This document shows positions 11,647 through 21,917 of a stretch of 64,000 bases of DNA, piece by piece. The DNA lies in contig NC_033567.1 in assembly GCF_001680005.1 (NCBI RefSeq), forward strand, positions 3,286,001 to 3,350,000, given 5' to 3'. The position numbers were made by a program, and so were the translations under genes. Source of the stretch: Plasmodium coatneyi (lineage: Eukaryota; Apicomplexa; Aconoidasida; Haemosporida; Plasmodiidae). Position 1 is the first letter of the stretch. Each line of letters opens with the position of its first letter. The notes under the pieces were generated by a model, which saw only the letters and a program-made list of their open reading frames with translations, was not told the DNA's origin and searched no databases.

Positions 11647-12448
11647 TGGAACACATTATGTCATATATAAGAACTGCAATGTAAAACAGCATACACATAT
11701 TATTAAATGTAGAACAACACAACACACACATTGTAGAACACATATTGTGCAATGTAACGTCGTATATGGAACAACTGGAAAAGGACTGTTCCTTTTACGC
11801 ATTCTACTAGTACTGTGGCTCTATTATTTTATGTGTATTCATTCATTATTATTAGTGTTTCTATGTAAATGTTCGCACATATATGTACTTTCATATTATC
11901 GTTCACACATTCACAATACTTTCATCATGCAATAAAAACTTGCTTATTTGCACCACTCAATTCTTAATGAAATGTTATTTTATACCATATTAAACATATT
12001 TCTCAAATTAATCCCTTTATTTTGGAACATCCTAACTACGTAGCTAAATATAATAAAAGGTGTGTCAGCCATTTCAATTAGAAGTACTTCATCTGCCCAT
12101 TACTATATTTTGTTCATGTTTCATGTTATTTCTTTAATACTTACATATATGTGTATAGAATCGTACAAAAATTTAAGAAGTCAAAATTCCCTGATTAATT
12201 CTTTTCCTTTTGGTAACAGAAGCAACACACACTCATCATACTCTTCCCTTCTAAATTCAAAGAGGTTCTCTATCTAATTTACATTAATCACGCACACTAC
12301 TTTTTTTACCTAAATGATATATTATTCAAAATATGCACTCTCTTTATAAAGAAGAAAAAAAAAAAAAAGAAAGAAAAAAAGGAAAGAGTGAGTGCGTAAA
12401 TGCATCAGTGCGGGGGGGGTGGGATTTCGCACTTATGTTTAGGGTTTT
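11647..12448. other. KIR-B downstream region
   Basis: AT-rich 3' flank of KIR-B with short frames that lack family signals. From about 12345 to 12388 there is an A/G tract, then a short G run near 12411-12420 and the string TTTCGCACTTA at 12425-12435. That string recurs at 12958-12968, before the second telomere-like patch. Confidence 0.45.
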
Positions 12449-12658
12449 AGGGTGTAAAGACAACAATGTGGCCTGGTGTTTATCTGTTCTAAGGTGTAAG
12501 AACAACAATATGGCCTGGTATTTAGCTGTTCGAGGGTATAAGAACAACAATGTGGCCTGATGTTTAGCCGTTTTAGGGTGTAAAGACAACAATGTGGCCC
12601 AATGTTTAGCTGTTTCAGGGTGTGAGGTGAACAATGTGGTCTGGTCTTTAGCTGTTTT
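12449..12658 (+). repeat. Five tandem copies of a 42-bp repeat
   Basis: Units begin AGGGTGTAA (variants AAGGTGTAA and AGGGTATAA), continue through AACAATGTGGCCTGG and end TTTAGCTGTT plus two variable bases. Starts fall exactly at 12449, 12491, 12533, 12575 and 12617, and a new AGGG follows at 12659. The array follows a telomere-like TTTAGGGTTTTAGGG. A sixth, isolated unit lies at 13031-13072. The period is six telomere heptads long, so the unit may be an evolved subtelomeric satellite. Confidence 0.92.
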
Positions 12659-12689
12659 AGGGACGGATATCCATCTAAACTATGCATAC

Positions 12690-12942
12690 AAAAAAAAAAA
12701 AAAAAAAAAAAAGAAGGAAAAAGAAAACGAAAGAAGAAAAAGAAAAGAAGAAGAAAAAAAAAAAGAATGAAAGAAAAAAAAAAAGGAAAAGAGAAGAAAA
12801 AGAAAGAAGAAAGAACGGAAAAAATTAGAAAAAAAAATAAGGAAAGAAGAAAAAATGGAATGAACAAAAAAAAAAAAAGTTAGAAAAAAAAGGAAGAAAA
12901 AGGAATAAAGGAATAGAGAAAAAAAAAAAAAAAAAAGAGTGA
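12690..12942 (+). repeat. Long A/G-only (polypurine) tract
   Basis: About 250 bases that are almost entirely A and G on the plus strand, with only a few pyrimidines, made of runs such as AAAGAAGAAAAAG. It separates the 42-bp array from a second patch with TTTCGCACTTA and GGTTTTAGGG. Minus-strand frames here read as F/S-rich junk and are not genes. Confidence 0.85.
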
Positions 12943-13030
12943 ATGAATGAGTGTAGGTTTTCGCACTTAAGGTGTAAGGTTCCGGTTTTAGGGTAAGGAA
13001 GTTTGCGAAGTTATGGGAACTGAAGAGTGT

Positions 13031-13072
13031 TAGGTATAAGAACAAAAATGTGGCCTGGTATTTAGCTGTTTC
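13031..13072 (+). repeat. Isolated copy of the 42-bp repeat
   Basis: This single unit reads TAGGTATAAGAAC...ATGTGGCCTGGTATTTAGCTGTTTC and matches the array at 12449-12658. It is separated from that array by the purine tract and is followed by AGGGTATTAGGGG. It suggests that a larger module (purine tract, TTTCGCACTTA, telomere-like DNA, 42-bp unit) was duplicated. Confidence 0.8.
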
Positions 13073-13418
13073 AGGGTATTAGGGGAGGTAGAAAAAAAAA
13101 AAAAAAAAGAAAGAAATATGACAGTAGCACCAGTAATGAAACAAAATAGCTGTAAAAGTGAAACACCATATAATCGAGCAAAATAACACCATGTAAGGAG
13201 TCTTTCCTTGGTCCCTCACTCCTTGCGAGAGAGTGAAAATTAAAAAAAACTTTTCCTTCTTACCATTAACAAGTTTGCCGCAACGCTTCTGGTAGCTTCC
13301 TCCACTCGGAGCTGCCTCCCCCCTTTTTTTTTTTTTTTTTTTTTTGGCTACGCACTTATGCCGCCAAGTGTGAACTTCCCCAAAGGACGAAGCAGACAAC
13401 TCGCCCAGCTAGAAAACA

Positions 13419-14482
13419 ATGAGAGCAACGCCCTTGTGGATAATAAGCTCCTTTTTCGCATTTGCGTTCGCACATGCTCTTGAAAATGTACAGCTGAAGA
13501 TGGGATCCCCGCCATGCAAAAACAAGCATTACAAACATATATGTGTGTGTACAAAGGGGCGCGTGCATAAAATTTTCCCAATCACTCTAATCCACCCTCT
13601 TCCAACCGTCCTCTTCGCAGGAAGTGAAACAAGAAATTGCAGTTATCCACAAGAGCGTCCTGAAGAAGGTGCCGCTAAAAACGTGGCTCGACTTAGTGAA
13701 TGACTCCATCCGTGTGATAATCGAAGCAAATAGTTTAAAAAACCAAAAACTGCGGGAGCAAGATTTGGTTATTTGGAACAATGGCAAGCGTATGAATGAG
13801 AAATATTTTAACTCGGATCACTTCCAAAGGGGAAATAAAAATGTGTATGTCTTTTTGATGGGCGGCCAGGTAAGGGTGTGGCAGGATGCACCATCGCAAG
13901 AGTTACCTCGAGCAGACCACAGTTGGGTCAGTTGCATCCTTCCTCTGTATTCGCCTACCACCCTGCGCACCACCAACAAGGACAACGACGAACCTCCCTT
14001 TTCCTGTGTCTCTCCCCTCATCTGCCTTTTTCCCATTTTTCCTTCTTCCCTTCTTTGCCTCTCCCCAGATTACGGCGGCAAACTGCTTCACCGCGGAGAA
14101 CATTTACAACACTTTCGCGGAGCAAGTTACCAAATACATAGGTGTGATAAAAAAATACTTGCACCTGGACGACAACGCCAGCGAAGAATGGACATCCATG
14201 GAGGAGCTCCTGCTACTTTTATTGAAGTCCAAGGAGCTCAGGGACATGGTTGTTCGTATCAAAACGGACGAGCATATCGAGGCCGTGAGGCAGAAGATCC
14301 TGGAACTAACACAGAAAAATAAAAACTACCAAATTTTCTTTGACATTCTGAAGGAACACAAAATAGTTTACAACATCCTCGACAGCAAGGTCAAGTGGAG
14401 GACCTTCGTGAAGGAGAATCTCGGCAATTTGAAAAAGTTGCTGGAGCCCTACTACGCCAATGTGCCGGCGGACGAGTTGTAA
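13419..14482 (+). CDS. Secreted conserved protein of unknown function
   Basis: Three exons in phase 0: 13419 to about 13487, 13621-13869 and 14069-14482, for about 243 residues. Exon 1 is a clean signal peptide (MRATPLWIISSFFAFAFAHA). The rest is helical and charged, with TWLDLVNDSIRVII, VYVFLMGGQ spanning the exon 2 end, and a C-terminal region with repeated acidic and basic helices ending NVPADEL. The exon 2 donor (CCAG|gtaagg) and exon 3 acceptor (ctccccag) are strong. The exon 1 donor (GAAAAT|gtacag) is inferred from phase. The C-terminal DEL resembles an ER-retention signal (compare SDEL/KDEL), so ER residence is possible. I do not recognise the family. It is the first core gene right of the KIR island. 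Confidence 0.72.
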
Positions 14483-15130
14483 GGTGGGGGCGGCGACAGT
14501 GATAGTGACTGTGATGGTTGCTGCGGTGGTAATCGTAATCGTGGTGGCTCGTACTCAGCACCTGGCAGGCAATACATTCCGTGCACCCGAATTATAACTG
14601 TCTTCTTTTTTAATTTGTATAGTCCGCAAAACTTTTTGAACAACTTAAAAGTAGGCTTAAAAAAAAAAAAAAATGTCCGTTATTTGGTTCACCCCTCATG
14701 AGGAACAGCCCCCTTGCATGTGCAAAATTGTAAAAAAAGAAATTTATCATTTTATTTTATTCTTCTTTAAATAATTTTGCTTGCACATTGCCCCTGCGAA
14801 GGCGAAAAGCCACTTGAACAATTCGAGCCACTCGAATCAAAAGTTCAGGGAAAAGGACAGCTCCCAATTAGCAAACGTTTGGGTGGCGCACCATTGGGAC
14901 GACTTTTTTTCTCTTTCTTTTTTTTGTGATAAGTGATCTGGGTGGGGAGACCCCTCCTTCGCTTCCTTTTAAATTATAAAATGTCGCTTAAGTGAAAATA
15001 CAAAAAAAAAAAAAAATATATATATATAACTGATCAAAGGCAAAGGCCCTGCAGCTGAAGGTAGCCTCCGCCACGTAGTGTACCCATCGGGTGCTGCAAA
15101 CATAACGATGCAACAAAGACCCGTACAAAT
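14483..15130. other. Convergent intergenic region
   Basis: Shared 3' region of the secreted-protein gene (plus) and the SNARE gene (minus). It contains A tracts near 14660 and 15002-15015 and no coding signal. Confidence 0.5.
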
Positions 15131-15862
15131 CTACCTTAACATAAAAAAAAGGAAAATAAACGAGGCAACAATAATGGCGAGGATAATTTTCCGCTTGGTA
15201 GTATAGTACCTGATATTTTTTATAATTTTCTGTATTTTGGGTAGCTGCTCATTTAGGAAGTTAATTTTTTTCATTTGCTGTGTGATTGCATTATTTTGTA
15301 ACTTCAGCTTCCAGTTGGTTTCCTGGCCAATGGAAATTATATTGTCCAGTTCGCTGATCGAATGCTGCAGAGCAGTTCTCTCCTTGATAACGTGATTTAT
15401 TTCATTATGTTTGTACACCACAGATGAGCAATCCTTCTGTGTGTAAAAATTAATCCTGTTGTGTGCACATATTTTGTCAAACATATTTTTAAGGCTCTGT
15501 AACTGAATTTTAAATTTATCGAAAATGCTCAGATATCTGGAAATTTCCAAAACGTACGTCTTATTTTGGCTAAAATGATTTTTCATTACATCCAAAGTTT
15601 GTACTCCATTTTGGTACAAACTTTCCAATTCGTTTATTTTTTTTTTATTGTTGGAAAAAAATTCTGAAGGGCAATCTGTGTGTGTACTCCTTTTCAGCCT
15701 ATCATTTTCGTAGCTGTTTATGTTTTCCTTAAGTTCGCTAAGCCACTGCTCAAAATTTATTTGTATGCTCCGAATGCTCTTTTTATATTCTCTATACCTT
15801 ACCCCTTCGTTGTAATCGCTGGTGTGGTCTTGGTCGCCCAGGACGCTGTACTTTTTCTTCAT
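15131..15862 (-). CDS. Golgi Qb-SNARE, GS28/GOS1-like
   Basis: Single-exon protein of 243 residues starting at MKKKYSVLGD. The open frame extends upstream to about 15928 without an ATG, so the start is set at 15862. The C-terminal third is a SNARE heptad region, with KERTALQHSISELDNII at about residues 155-171, a zero-layer-like glutamine in KLKLQNNAI and INFLNEQLPKI. A tail anchor follows (KRKIILAIIVASFIFLFFML) with almost no lumenal residues. Length, tail anchor and spacing match the GS28/GOSR1 Qb-SNAREs, which act in ER-Golgi and intra-Golgi fusion. The N-terminal half is helical, as expected for the regulatory domain. Bos1/GS27 is the main alternative. The gene is divergent from the IF-1 gene. 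Confidence 0.65.
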   Translation of the reverse strand: MKKKYSVLGDQDHTSDYNEGVRYREYKKSIRSIQINFEQWLSELKENINSYENDRLKRSTHTDCPSEFFSNNKKKINELESLYQNGVQTLDVMKNHFSQNKTYVLEISRYLSIFDKFKIQLQSLKNMFDKICAHNRINFYTQKDCSSVVYKHNEINHVIKERTALQHSISELDNIISIGQETNWKLKLQNNAITQQMKKINFLNEQLPKIQKIIKNIRYYTTKRKIILAIIVASFIFLFFMLR

Positions 15863-17176
15863 TGTGTTTGCTTCACGGGTGACCTGGGCCTGCACATCTG
15901 CGTTGTGTCTGTATAACGTCTACTTAACGTCTCCGTCACGGTTACGCCACGCCTGCTTCACTTGAGCGACCGCTTCCACACACGCACAGACGGCTTTCTC
16001 TCCTCTGCTCGCATCTCCTTGCTGCCGCTGCAGGACCAACAACCATGTCATCCTCGTGCCGAACTACAATTCTTGCTACCATGGACTTGTAGCAAAATAG
16101 AGTCAGTCGTGGCAATAGGGTAATCACGTGAGGCTAGACTTGTGTCCTCAAGTGCCTTCTCCTCCCTTTCACATATTTTAAAGCAACTCCCGCGAGGATT
16201 AGGCCAGCTAAGGGGAAAAAAAAAAAATTCGCGCAAAATGGAGCTTCCCTTTGCTTATTTTTTATTGTATAAACTTAAAAGGGAAAAAAAAAAAAAAATA
16301 CTTACCTCCCTATTGCTACGCATTGCATATGCAAAAATAAAAGTTACACAAATATAACAAGTGCCTGGTGAAAGAATGTCCTGCGCGAATGCACTTTTTT
16401 TTTTTTCTTTTATCACGCTTGGGAGAGCGGAAAATGCCCACTTTGGAAAGCCTTCATCGGGGCGTGCATACCCTAACGAGTGAAATCATCCAGCGCAGCC
16501 GCGCGTTGTACACTTCTGCGCATTAATGAGGAAGCCTCCCCGGTGGACACGAGCGAGTTGTGCTTCCCCGATTAGCAGTGACTCCAATACGTGTGAGTTA
16601 ATAATACAAAGAAGTGACTCCTCAGCAGAGTGTACACCCCTAAGAAAGGTAACAATTTGTTAACAAAAAAAAAAAAAAAAAAAAAATGCTAACACGGATG
16701 GGCAAAACGTTATCACCCTTTACCCAAAAGTACAATTGGTAATTTAAAAGTTGTAAGAAATTATAAAATCGGCAAGCGGAAAGAGGACCTCTTCTCGTGC
16801 GGAAATGCCCTTCCCACCGTTACAACACCGTAAAATTTGATGCGAATGCGCGTATTACGACGCAGTTATAACGATACCGGAGAACATCCAGAAGAAAATG
16901 CGACACTAATAAGGAGCAAACACACAAAAGAATATTATCATTTTATTGTCATTCTGAGAATTGTCCTAATCTCACTTTGTGGCCATCACAGACGCAGGGC
17001 TTGCTCTCCCCTCCCCGATGTGTTAACACAAAAAATACACGATTTTACAAAAACGAATCCAATAAGAATGACCGGATAACATACTCCAGATGAAAAAAAT
17101 ATGCTAACCGTATTGGTGCACATCCAAGCAGTACCATCCCTATGCCACCCCCCTCAACAATTTTGTCAATTCCCTT
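15863..17176. other. Divergent intergenic region (SNARE / IF-1 promoters)
   Basis: Bidirectional upstream region between the SNARE gene (minus) and the IF-1 gene (plus). It holds A tracts (16219-16229, 16286-16298 and about 16663-16686) and T tracts. Frames at 15942-16236 and 16837-17079 have no family features. I see no RNA gene. Confidence 0.45.
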
Positions 17177-17683
17177 ATGTACAGAACAGCCCTGCTGCCC
17201 CTTCTTACCCTCCTCGTGTATGCCGCCCTCTATTTCACCCAAGCAGTGACCAGGCAGAGCAATTTATTTTTAACCCCAGTGTGTAACAAAGTAGAGACGC
17301 ACAAAACGAACTATGGATCGCCCATCAGCGTGAACAGGTGGACCCCATGGAGGAAGACAACTAGGCGAATTCCCCGTAGGAACGCTAATGTAATATATAA
17401 CAGGGTTAAGGATAGCCACGTTGTAAAGGAAGGGGAAAGTGATACCATCGAAATGAACGGAGTAGTGGACCAATGTCTAGCCAACACGAACTTTGTTGTT
17501 CGAATTCCAAATGGAGAAACCTTCTTATGTTTCATCTCAGGAAAATTGAGAATCAATAAGGTGAAAATTAACCTGGGGGATATGGTAAAGATACAGATAC
17601 ATAAGTTGAACTTTGAGAAGCGCAGGGGGAAAATTGTGTTCAGGTATTTGCAGCACGCCGCACTGGGGGGTAAGAAGTGGTGA
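17177..17683 (+). CDS. infA: Apicoplast translation initiation factor IF-1
   Basis: Protein of 168 residues. Residues 1-23 are a hydrophobic signal peptide. Residues from about 24 to 90 are basic and Asn/Arg/Lys-rich, as in an apicoplast transit peptide. Residues from about 91 to 158 are a bacterial IF-1 S1/OB fold: MNGVVDQCLANTNFVVRI, FLCFISGKLRINKVKINLGD and IQIHKLNFEKRRGKIVFRY align with the five strands, including the usual GD before the last strands. IF-1 binds the A site of the 30S subunit during initiation, here presumably on the apicoplast's bacterial-type ribosome. The bipartite leader makes mitochondrial or cytosolic use less likely. The start at 17177 is chosen because it supplies the signal peptide. 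Confidence 0.85.
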   Translation: MYRTALLPLLTLLVYAALYFTQAVTRQSNLFLTPVCNKVETHKTNYGSPISVNRWTPWRKTTRRIPRRNANVIYNRVKDSHVVKEGESDTIEMNGVVDQCLANTNFVVRIPNGETFLCFISGKLRINKVKINLGDMVKIQIHKLNFEKRRGKIVFRYLQHAALGGKKW

Positions 17684-19583
17684 AGGGGAGGATTTCTATT
17701 ACGGGGCGCAGGAAAATCGCCCCGACATAATTACGCACCCTGCATCGCTACTGTTTAGTATGTAAATATTCTCCACCCCAGGGGAATCACTCACATGGTG
17801 CACTTTTTTTTTTTTTTTTTTTTTCATTCCTAGCATTTTGTTAGTTCGGTTGGGTATCACCCCATTAGCCGCATAGGTGCAGTCCACTTTGCTATTACCT
17901 CCATTTGTTATTTTTTTTACCCGCACACCTCATGTGTTAGTTTATTTTCCGTGGGGGACATAGAAAAAGAGCTCCACCCAGGGAGATGCTCCCCCCCTCT
18001 GACTGGAACCCCCCGAAAGAAGGAACCTCACCCAAACGCATTTACATAAAAATATTAAAATTCCGTTTTGTCTTAAATGGGTAATAGGAGGATGGACAAA
18101 GCGGAATGGCAATTCGGCTTACTCATCCCGTGGTTGTGAGTGACGGTCATGTCGGGTTTCCCCTTCAAGTGGCTACCATTAATCATTTTTACACATAGTG
18201 GAGAGGGTGATATCCAACAAAATTAGTCGCAACAAATGGGCGATCGAAATGGAAGCAGCATAGAGATGGTGGAAGGTAGCGGTGGTTTCAAAAAGGGTAC
18301 ATCTCACGAAGGCTGAACTGTAGAGAAGAACATTCCTCTTACACAAAAGGTGCAGTTGTACAAACAGGGATGTGTCGCATTTCGTTCTTTTAATAATATA
18401 GAGGTCGGTTCAATTTAGAATAGAATGCAACTAAGTAAAACTGCAAAGGTGGCAAAGACGCAGCGTAAGTAGCGATCCCATATGACGAACATTCAAATGA
18501 GCAGTGACGTGATCCAACGGGGTAGCCACATAACCTGTGTTTTTATTCCACCTTTGGAGCGATTACCGAGATGGGGTCACCACCTCCATAGGGAACACTG
18601 CACTCCTCCCCCCTTCCTACAAAGGTACCCACTAAAAGCATACATATGATTTTTTCTTAATCCGATTGAAGGTGCAGCGACATAAAATGTGAAAGCCTTA
18701 CATTTTAAGGCAAAGGCGTGTATCACTCCTTAACGTTGCAAAGAGGAAAATTGATTATCCTTCTTTGTTGCGTTTTCCCACGCAAAATAAAAATGTAAAA
18801 ATGCATAACTCATATTACGTGGTGAACATTCAGTGGGCACAAAAAGAAAAGAATCTTCCCCTTTGCCGTTGTCCCTTCTCGTTCGCAATTTATCTTGTTA
18901 ACATGCACTTGTGGTTCTCTACATAATGGTATGTAATGTATGTTTCTTCCATTCAATACCTTTCCTTTTTTTTTTTTTTTCCCAGCGCAGCGTTTGGATG
19001 AGGTGCTCCTCACTTGGATCATATGCACAGGCTCACATTTACATTTGCATTTCCGCGTAATGACGCACTCCAACTTCCCATTTTGATTCCACCATACGAC
19101 ACTACCTATTACGACCGCATCGGCATACATCCACAATAATGCTATGTGGTGACTGATGGTACTTCTGTCACCTCGGTTCTCCATCCGCAAAAGGAAAAAA
19201 AAAAAAAAAAATTAATTACCTTAATGTAATCTCATCTTGCATCATATGTAACTCTTTCCAATTGTAACTTTTTTTTGGTTCCCCCATGCGTCGTATGTGG
19301 TCGTTTTAATTTTCCTGGCGCTTTTTTCAGAACATGCCAAATGGAATGTGCCATACTGTTTCTTCATTTTTTGTAACGGTTGAAAGAGAAGTAATCCTTA
19401 TTATTCAGCCCCCCCCTCCTTAGCTGCACAGCCAGAAGAAGCATCCACCCTAAAGGGGACACGCTCTGGAGGAAGTGATCCCTATTTTCCGCCACGTTCA
19501 TTGCGAACCGGTTAAGAAGCAGGACGTAGAAGGAAAGCTGATCGACACAGTGATATATACGTCCTCCCCAGAGTGAACACAAA
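17684..19583. other. Intergenic, IF-1 to ARS2
   Basis: 1.9 kb with T tracts (17806-17824 and 18969-18982) and A tracts (19194-19210). Short open stretches near 17985-18085, on the plus strand after an ATG at 17985, have protein-like composition but no resolved gene model. Frames at 18810-19190 on the minus strand lack support. Much of it may be the ARS2 promoter and 5' UTR. Confidence 0.4.
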
Positions 19584-21917
19584 ATGAATGAACCAACTGA
19601 TGGAAAAGTCAACGACAGGAAGAGGAAGAAGCCGGATGACAATATAGAGGAGGGAAAGGACCCAGGGAAGTCCAAAAAAAAAGTAGAGTTTGAAAATGAC
19701 GAAGAGTATGAAAAGTACCTCCTGAGTAACTTCAAGAAGGGGCCTGCCCGGGGGAGCAGGGGTGATGGACAGCACGAAGGTCGCCGCCAGAGCAGTTCGG
19801 CAGAAGAGTACACCCTCTCTGACATGATCAAGAGCTTCTACAACGAGCTGAAAAAGTACAAAACGGTGGATGACATGGCAAACGAAATTAAAAGACTAGC
19901 AGTACAAAACATTAGAAAAAATTTAGAGATCATTTGTAACAACGAATGCACCAGCTCCTTCTTTGTAGAAAAGTACCGAGTCAAATATATCAACGAGCAG
20001 ATTGAACTGAATGTGAAATCCGCACAAAATTATTTTAAAGAATTTTTAATACTTTACAATAGCAACAATTTTGATGACTTCACATTGGAGGTGAATACCA
20101 ACGTGGAGAAGAAGGCAGAAAAGGGGAAGGATGCCGACCTCGGTGAAGAAGAAGCCAATGAGGCTGAAGATGACCCCGCAGTGATGGACCACACGGAGAA
20201 TAGCCACAACGACGATCATAACAATGATGAAAATTCTCCAAGTAAAAACCAAAGCAGTGAAAAAGATGGACACGGAAGTGATGACATATACAAAGCCAAC
20301 ACATGGAAAGAAAAAATAAAATGCAAAATTGAAAACGCAAATGAAAATACAAACGTTTTGATAAAAATTGTAAATTACTTATCCAGTACTTCACTACACA
20401 TCGACCACATACCAATGAACATAAAAAAGTTCGACGTTATAAAAAAGTTAAACGAACTAAATTACGATGTGTTGAATGCTAATATATGGGATACGTATAG
20501 CTCCAAAGAAAGCAGACCCTTCTCCTTATCCATCTCTACAGTTCCTTCCTTCTACAGAAAGGCAAATATATACTTTAAAAAGCACAACAAAATGACGGAC
20601 CTTTTAAGTGCCCTCCGTGAAAAATCACGTAGTATTCAAATCAATGGCTGGTATTTAAATAACGTGAAAAGGAATATTTACAACTACGTGGATTTTCGAA
20701 TTTGCCCCCCTATATGTTCCCACGTAGAGGTAATTAAAGCCGACTATGAGAAGGCAAAAATATTGGTTAGAAAATTGGACGCTTCTTGCCATATCGATGC
20801 TGATCTGATGGAGCGCATAAAGGAAGAGGACTATATCGAGGTCAGGCAGAAGAAGAGGAAGTTGGGCGAGGATCAAGCGGATGGGGAAAACGGTAATGTA
20901 ACCGCCGAATCGGTTGCACCGAGTAATTGTGAGAATAATGCCAACCAACTGAGGGACAGCCCTATCATAGACATCATCGAAGAGAACAATAATCTTAGTG
21001 TTACAAAAAAGTTGGACATCCTAATTATGTACCTCCGATTTGTGCACAACTTTTGTTACTACTCAGCAAGGAAATTCAACACGTACGACGAAATGGTGAG
21101 GGAGTGTGGCTACTTCTACCTGCGCGTGAACATGCAGAATAAGTTTTACAACAACATGATCCCCATTTTTTACGAAGATTTTAACGTAAGCAAGTTGGAG
21201 CAGTACGGGCAGCATGGTCAGACCACAGGCTGGATAAGCAACTCAGCGGATGGAGCACTTGCAGAGGAAAACCAACCAAACGAGGAGAACAACCCAAATG
21301 AACACAACAGCTGCCCCCTTCTACACCACCTAAAGAAGAAATACTTTAAAGACGTGGATAACCTGTCGGAATACCAACTCAAATGGCTTCTCCACTTCGA
21401 GGCAGAAATTGAGGACGCCATAAAAGCAAACTACAATGAACAAATAGAAATAGAAAAGACAAAAGAATTTATGGAAATTTTAAAAAATAATTATATTTTG
21501 AAACCTAGTGATAATCCCCATAGCGACGGCAAAAGTGAAATACGTTGTGCGAAGTGCAAGAAACTTTTCAACCACATTAAGGACGTTCCTAACCACATCT
21601 TCATTAAACACAGCCAATTTAAATTGAAACTCATCACAGAAACCGAAGCAGAGATAATGAAAAAATGCTTTTATGAAGCCCCCCACAGTTTTCACTTCCT
21701 TTTCATGATGGAAAAAAAATATAATTCTGGCTATTCGAAGAGTCATCTAAGTAAGAATATTTTTAAAAAACCCAAAAATTTTAAAAACCAGAATTTTCAC
21801 CTCCTCCCCAACAGCGCGAAGAGTGACTACAAAGATTTTGACGACCCTAGCTCGAATGTCTTCGAGAATGTAAAACAGAGTGATAACAAGAAGACCGATT
21901 TTTACGACGACACGTAG
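19584..21917 (+). CDS. ARS2/SERRATE-like RNA-processing protein
   Basis: Single exon, 777 residues. The N-terminus is charged and lysine-rich, like a nuclear localisation region, followed by a helical block near residues 75-160. An acidic D/E/N-rich insert spans about 170-230. The segment MYLRFVHNFCYYSARKFN, followed by DEMVRECGYFYLR (about 480-515), matches the YLR(I/F)VH..(D/Y)YY....DEM...CG signature of ARS2. Near residues 654-676 there is a C2H2 finger, C-AKC-KKLFNHIKDVPNHIFIKH, as in the ARS2 zinc-finger region. Elsewhere ARS2/SERRATE links the nuclear cap-binding complex to RNA 3' processing, miRNA processing and RNA decay. Plasmodium lacks RNAi, so a cap-binding/decay adaptor role is inferred. 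It is oriented head to tail with the U2AF gene. Confidence 0.75.
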   Translation: MNEPTDGKVNDRKRKKPDDNIEEGKDPGKSKKKVEFENDEEYEKYLLSNFKKGPARGSRGDGQHEGRRQSSSAEEYTLSDMIKSFYNELKKYKTVDDMANEIKRLAVQNIRKNLEIICNNECTSSFFVEKYRVKYINEQIELNVKSAQNYFKEFLILYNSNNFDDFTLEVNTNVEKKAEKGKDADLGEEEANEAEDDPAVMDHTENSHNDDHNNDENSPSKNQSSEKDGHGSDDIYKANTWKEKIKCKIENANENTNVLIKIVNYLSSTSLHIDHIPMNIKKFDVIKKLNELNYDVLNANIWDTYSSKESRPFSLSISTVPSFYRKANIYFKKHNKMTDLLSALREKSRSIQINGWYLNNVKRNIYNYVDFRICPPICSHVEVIKADYEKAKILVRKLDASCHIDADLMERIKEEDYIEVRQKKRKLGEDQADGENGNVTAESVAPSNCENNANQLRDSPIIDIIEENNNLSVTKKLDILIMYLRFVHNFCYYSARKFNTYDEMVRECGYFYLRVNMQNKFYNNMIPIFYEDFNVSKLEQYGQHGQTTGWISNSADGALAEENQPNEENNPNEHNSCPLLHHLKKKYFKDVDNLSEYQLKWLLHFEAEIEDAIKANYNEQIEIEKTKEFMEILKNNYILKPSDNPHSDGKSEIRCAKCKKLFNHIKDVPNHIFIKHSQFKLKLITETEAEIMKKCFYEAPHSFHFLFMMEKKYNSGYSKSHLSKNIFKKPKNFKNQNFHLLPNSAKSDYKDFDDPSSNVFENVKQSDNKKTDFYDDT

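Noticed and set aside
12439..13045. F/S-rich minus-strand frames of 121-142 residues
   Set aside because: They are translations of the 42-bp repeat and the polypurine tract.
17985..18240. Plus-strand open stretch starting MLPPSDWNPPKEG with a possible gtaata donor
   Set aside because: No following exon closes the frame into a reasonable protein; left as unsupported.
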